Source: an uncultured Roseburia sp. (lineage in GTDB: Bacteria; Bacillota; Clostridia; Lachnospirales; Lachnospiraceae). From it: 9,776 bases of DNA. Shown here piece after piece: positions 6,327-9,776 of the stretch (within the stretch, counting starts at the first letter, position 1; each line of letters begins with the position of its first letter). The notes under the pieces are model-generated. The model had not been told where the DNA came from, searched no databases, and saw only the letters and a list, made by a program, of their open reading frames with translations. The stretch spans positions 1 through 9,776 of the forward strand of contig CAMENQ010000064.1 in NCBI GenBank assembly GCA_945928585.1, read 5' to 3'. A program made the position numbers and the translations under genes.

Positions 6327-6842
6327 TTAAGGCAGAGTCTTAGGATGAAGTTCCAAATCAAAAAAGATACCCAGTTTAGGAGCATTGTATGTGAACAGAA
6401 AAAACAGCAGGGAAATTCCGGCAAGTAAAAAAATTGCTAAATATAAGTTATTAATTACCTTGCTGTTTTTAAGTTTGCCTTCTAAAAAGAGAGTAAAAGC
6501 AACACTAAGAAAATAAATTCCAATATTTATCCAGTCAATTAATCTTCCTGTAATTCCCCAAACAATATAAAATGCTGCCACAATGAAAAACATACCGCAG
6601 GGAATGCTGACAGCTCTAAGTCTGATCAAAAAATCATAATCTCCCCTAAAAAAACATTGACATACAGTAACAAAAAGCATTGGAAAAAACAGAAGCTTCA
6701 GATGTTCCCATGTAGATTCATTTACCGCAGAAAAATATCCCACAATCCTGTTTTGACCTGACCAGTCAAAGGTAAAGTGCAATAGCACTCCAAGAACGGA
6801 TATTATTATAAATAAAAGAAGTTGTGATGTTTTTGTTTTCAT
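6327..6842 (-). CDS. DUF6512-like membrane protein, about five helices
   Basis: This 171-residue protein starts at ATG 6842-6840 with AAGGAG (6855-6850) seven bases upstream. Hydrophobic segments lie at about 8-25, 48-65, 78-98, 104-121 and 132-152. The first helix ends in LHFTFDWSG (His22, Asp26) and is followed by the striking polar motif AVNESTWEHLK at 39-49, which I recognise as the hallmark of an uncharacterised clostridial membrane family (DUF6512, from memory). The cluster of Asn, Glu, His and Lys at a membrane edge suggests a binding or catalytic site, but no reaction is known. It converges on the YczE-like gene, and its promoter region is shared back-to-back with the receptor gene. 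Confidence 0.85.
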   Translation of the reverse strand: MKTKTSQLLLFIIISVLGVLLHFTFDWSGQNRIVGYFSAVNESTWEHLKLLFFPMLFVTVCQCFFRGDYDFLIRLRAVSIPCGMFFIVAAFYIVWGITGRLIDWINIGIYFLSVAFTLFLEGKLKNSKVINNLYLAIFLLAGISLLFFLFTYNAPKLGIFFDLELHPKTLP

Positions 6843-6873
6843 GGGAAGGCTCCTTAAAATGATTTATATAATT

Positions 6874-6879
6874 ATTATA
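6874..6879 (-). promoter_or_regulatory. -10 of the DUF6512-like gene
   Basis: Minus-strand TATAAT lies 31 bases before the start codon. The -35 at 17-bp spacing (6902-6897, TACATA) is weak. Confidence 0.4.
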
Positions 6880-6949
6880 GAACAAAAAGAAAAAATTATG
6901 TATGTATCTGCCCAAAACCACCCTTCTTCCTGTAAAAGAAAATATTTTG

Positions 6950-6978
6950 TTGCAATTAAATTAATACAATGTTATAAT
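6950..6978 (+). promoter_or_regulatory. strong promoter of the HD-GYP/GGDEF receptor gene
   Basis: TTGCAA at 6950-6955, a 17-base spacer and TATAAT at 6973-6978, which also has the extended -10 TG at 6970-6971. This is the best sigma-A promoter in the window. Transcription would start near 6985, giving a leader of about 55 nt. Confidence 0.75.
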
Positions 6979-7039
6979 AATGTGAAAAATGAAATCAGTA
7001 TTTAAAAGTAGCAATAGGGTAAAGTACATAGGAGAAAGA

Positions 7040-9776
7040 ATGTTTAAGAAAACAAAGTATTCAGTTAATAAATATATACAAATATTGTTTTACGTTCTTA
7101 TAGCAATTATATTTGTCGGTTTTTTCTGCGCTGAGAGTTTACTCCCTTCAGAATTGGAACAGGAAATTGTGACGGAAAATTTAAAATATGAAGGAGATGT
7201 TATATGGGAGAAGCCGGATGGCTCAAGAGAGAAGATTACGCTGCCCGGAGAATATAATGTGAAAAAAGGGCAGGTTATGGTGCTTACAACCATACTGCCG
7301 GATGATTATAGTGAAAATACCATTGCAATCCGTGGTTCACAGCAAAATGTAAGATTATATATTGATGGGGAACTGCGTACTGAGTATGATACAAAAGATT
7401 CCAGACCTTTTGGTTCTGAATCTGCAAGCAGGTATGTATTTTGTAAAACATCAAATGAAGATGCGGGAAAAGAACTACGCATAGAACTGCAATCTAATTC
7501 ACAGCGTTATTCAGGCGTGGTAAATGAAATATTCAGCGGTGATAAGATGGAGATATGGACTTACATATACAATATTTATGGTAAGGAAACCGTAAGTGCA
7601 CTTTTCATTTTATTTGCCGGCATAGTGACTATTGTATTTAGTGTTGCGTTAAGTATTGCATATAAATCAAAAATTAATTTACAATATCTTGGATGGTGCA
7701 TGGTGTTAGGTGCAGTATGGCTTTTGGGTGAATCAAAGTTTCGTCAGTTATTTGCTCCAAATGTTTCAGTTTTAGCATCATTATGTTTTATAGTAGTTAT
7801 GCTTTGCCCTGTACCTATACTGTTGTATGTGGATAGCGTGCAGCATGGACGTTACCGGAAGTTTTATGCAATAATCCAGTGTACTGCCATTTTGAATTTA
7901 CTTATTTCCAGTGTTCTGCAGTTTGCTGAAATAGTGGATTATCTGAATACACTTATTATATCTCATATTATTATGGGAAGTGCTTTTTTTGCCGTTTTTT
8001 TAACATGTTTCATAGATTATCGAAAAGGCAGGATAAAAGAATATTTATTAATTATAATAGGCCTTATGGTTGGAATGCTGGGGGCAGTTATTGAATCAAT
8101 ATCAGTATATTTTGTTGTGATGACATCAGGTCTCTTTTTGGGAATTGGGCTTATGCTGTTATTGTTTTTTGCCATTATTAAAAATATACAGGATATTCGG
8201 GCCTTGGAAAATAAACGAAATAAGGAACAGCTTGAAAATCGGAGAAAACAGACTGAGGCAATGTCTTTACAGATGATTCAAACTCTGTCCACAACTATTG
8301 AGGAAAAGGATGAATACACTCAGGGACATTCATATCGTGTAGCCGAATATTCAGCACTCATTGCAAGGGAACTGGGATGGGATGAAAAAGACATAGAAAA
8401 CCTTAAGAACGCTGCTCGTTTGCATGATGTTGGTAAAATAGGGATACCAGACACCATTCTTAATAAACCGACAAAGCTTTTGGATGCAGAATATGAGATT
8501 ATAAAAAAACATACTACCATAGGAGCTGACATTTTAAAGAATATTACTCTTATTAAGCATGTGGAGGAAGTGGCAAGATATCATCACGAGCAGTATGATG
8601 GAAGCGGATATCCGGATGGGTTATCAGGAGAGATGATTCCCATTAATGCCCGCATTGTTGCAGTGGCAGACAGCTATGATGCCATGAATTCAAAGCGTAT
8701 TTATAGAAATCCTCTTTCAAAGGAAACTATTCGGAAAGAAATTAACAGGAAAAAGGGAATTCAGTTTGATCCAAAAGTAGCAGATGCATTTTTAAAACTT
8801 TTTGATGAAAATTGTTTAGATATAGATGAAACCATTGATAATACGTTTGTAAGTGATGAAACTTCAGAAATGGAAACAAATGGAACTGCAGAAGCAGGTA
8901 AGTTTATATCTGATATAGTGGATACAATGAATAATCGGAAGGATACAGAACAGATTGATTATCTTACCGGACTGCCTATGAGAAATTTAGGTGAAAAGCA
9001 GATTGCCCAAAATATGCAGGATAATGAAGGATGTCTTGTGTTTATCGATATGGACAATTTAAAGAAAATTAACGATATTTATGGACATAAATCGGGAGAC
9101 AGGGTTCTTAAGTTATTGGGAGAAATAATTTCCAAATGTACAGAAAATGCCATAAGCTGTCGACTTGGAGGTGATGAATTTCTGTTTTTCCTTCCAAATG
9201 TAACGAAGGATGATGTATTAAAAATAGTTGGTAATATTTTTGAAAGTTTTAATGAGAAAAAAGAAAATGATATAGAAATCAGGGCTGCTTCTTTATCAGG
9301 TGGAATGTGCATGAGCATAAAAGGGGATTCTTTTGCGGAGTGTTATGCAAAAGCAGATAAAGCATTATATTATGTTAAGCAGAACGGAAAGAACGGTTAT
9401 TCATTTTATCATCAGATACAGCAGGACAATGGACAACGTAAGAAAACAGGGGAAGATTTGAAACAGGTTGTAAAAGCCCTTAGACAAAGCGGACATTATA
9501 GCGGTGCACTGGGACTTGATAACCGTGAGTTTTCAAAAATATATGAGTATATGGCAAATCTTGGAGAGCGATATAAGCATACCTGTCATTTGGTTATGAT
9601 TACTATGGATGCTGATGCAGGCAATACTATGTTTATTGAAAAGATTGAGCAGGCATTGGGATGTATGGAAACAGCTATACGCAGTAATATCAGAAATGTA
9701 GATATATGTACAAGATATAGCTCTATGCAGTATCTGTTGATTTTGTTTGAGGTTGGTACAGATAATATTTCTCAGG
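7040..9776 (+). CDS. 7TM receptor with HD-GYP, GGDEF and degenerate second GGDEF (c-di-GMP turnover), 3' end missing
   Basis: ATG 7040 follows AGGAGA at 7030-7035; the frame stays open for 912 codons to the window edge. Order: helix 13-30; extracellular domain about 31-180, beta-rich and possibly a sugar-binding-like jelly roll; seven helices about 185-382, as in 7TMR-DISM receptors; short charged helix, probably coiled coil; HD-GYP domain about 413-590; acidic linker; GGDEF domain about 638-800; then a second GGDEF-like domain from about 825. HD-GYP residues are intact: His430 (GHS), His462-Asp463 (HDVGK), His491, His515-His516-Glu517 and Gly523-Tyr524-Pro525, predicting c-di-GMP hydrolysis. 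The first GGDEF is intact (DYLTG from 640, Asp670, GGDEF 710-714) but has Thr701 and Ala704 where an inhibitory RxxD would be. The last domain has SSMQY at 894-898 instead of GGDEF yet carries Arg885 and Asp888 at inhibitory-site spacing. It probably senses an external ligand and sets c-di-GMP level; the ligand is unknown. Confidence 0.93.
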   Translation, partial: MFKKTKYSVNKYIQILFYVLIAIIFVGFFCAESLLPSELEQEIVTENLKYEGDVIWEKPDGSREKITLPGEYNVKKGQVMVLTTILPDDYSENTIAIRGSQQNVRLYIDGELRTEYDTKDSRPFGSESASRYVFCKTSNEDAGKELRIELQSNSQRYSGVVNEIFSGDKMEIWTYIYNIYGKETVSALFILFAGIVTIVFSVALSIAYKSKINLQYLGWCMVLGAVWLLGESKFRQLFAPNVSVLASLCFIVVMLCPVPILLYVDSVQHGRYRKFYAIIQCTAILNLLISSVLQFAEIVDYLNTLIISHIIMGSAFFAVFLTCFIDYRKGRIKEYLLIIIGLMVGMLGAVIESISVYFVVMTSGLFLGIGLMLLLFFAIIKNIQDIRALENKRNKEQLENRRKQTEAMSLQMIQTLSTTIEEKDEYTQGHSYRVAEYSALIARELGWDEKDIENLKNAARLHDVGKIGIPDTILNKPTKLLDAEYEIIKKHTTIGADILKNITLIKHVEEVARYHHEQYDGSGYPDGLSGEMIPINARIVAVADSYDAMNSKRIYRNPLSKETIRKEINRKKGIQFDPKVADAFLKLFDENCLDIDETIDNTFVSDETSEMETNGTAEAGKFISDIVDTMNNRKDTEQIDYLTGLPMRNLGEKQIAQNMQDNEGCLVFIDMDNLKKINDIYGHKSGDRVLKLLGEIISKCTENAISCRLGGDEFLFFLPNVTKDDVLKIVGNIFESFNEKKENDIEIRAASLSGGMCMSIKGDSFAECYAKADKALYYVKQNGKNGYSFYHQIQQDNGQRKKTGEDLKQVVKALRQSGHYSGALGLDNREFSKIYEYMANLGERYKHTCHLVMITMDADAGNTMFIEKIEQALGCMETAIRSNIRNVDICTRYSSMQYLLILFEVGTDNISQ

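Noticed and set aside
6309..6340. A possible shared bidirectional terminator between the convergent YczE-like and DUF6512-like genes.
   Set aside because: Only a 4-5 bp stem with a wobble (around CTTAAG and CTTAG) could be drawn, partly inside the coding region, with no clean T-run.
7090..9318. Minus-strand open frames inside the receptor gene.
   Set aside because: The plus strand encodes a continuous HD-GYP/GGDEF protein with intact motifs, so these are shadows.

Overview
The window is AT-rich DNA (by eye about one third G+C) with strong AGGAGG-like ribosome-binding sites and sigma-A-type promoters, often with an extended -10. Protein styles (a Ytr/Bcr-like ABC transporter, a CotH-family kinase, a YczE-like membrane protein, a DUF6512-like membrane protein, a 7TM/HD-GYP/GGDEF receptor) point to a Firmicute of class Clostridia, most likely a gut Lachnospiraceae. 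This is inference from protein style, not a database match.

Layout. 1-856 (+): the 3' end of an ABC ATPase gene overlapping its small permease gene by ATGA. 857-1079: intergenic, with two copies of a 16-bp direct repeat that each carry an extended -10. 1080-3744 (+): a large membrane-anchored CotH-type kinase whose 5' end appears to be frameshifted by one base. 3745-3972: intergenic with inverted repeats. 3973-4521 (+): an isochorismatase/nicotinamidase-family cysteine hydrolase. 4508-4854 (-): a decayed small membrane-protein gene, with a cluster of hairpins over its far end. 5038-5466 (-): a single-domain cupin with its own terminator. 5685-6308 (+): a YczE-like six-helix membrane protein, divergent from the cupin and preceded by a structured leader. 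6327-6842 (-): a DUF6512-like five-helix membrane protein, convergent with the previous gene. 7040 to the window edge (+): a very large receptor with an extracellular domain, seven membrane helices, HD-GYP, GGDEF and a degenerate second GGDEF; it has no stop codon inside the window.

How the genes relate. Apart from the ABC pair, these look like single-gene transcription units with their own promoters or leaders, not one operon or a known defence or mobile system. No transposase, integrase, CRISPR array, tRNA or rRNA was seen. The most notable gene is the c-di-GMP receptor: it combines an apparently intact phosphodiesterase module, an apparently intact cyclase module without an inhibitory site, and a dead cyclase module that keeps the inhibitory-site RxxD. 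The best sequence-level anomalies are the frameshift at the CotH start, the pseudogene with its adjacent hairpin cluster, and the structured leader before the YczE-like gene.
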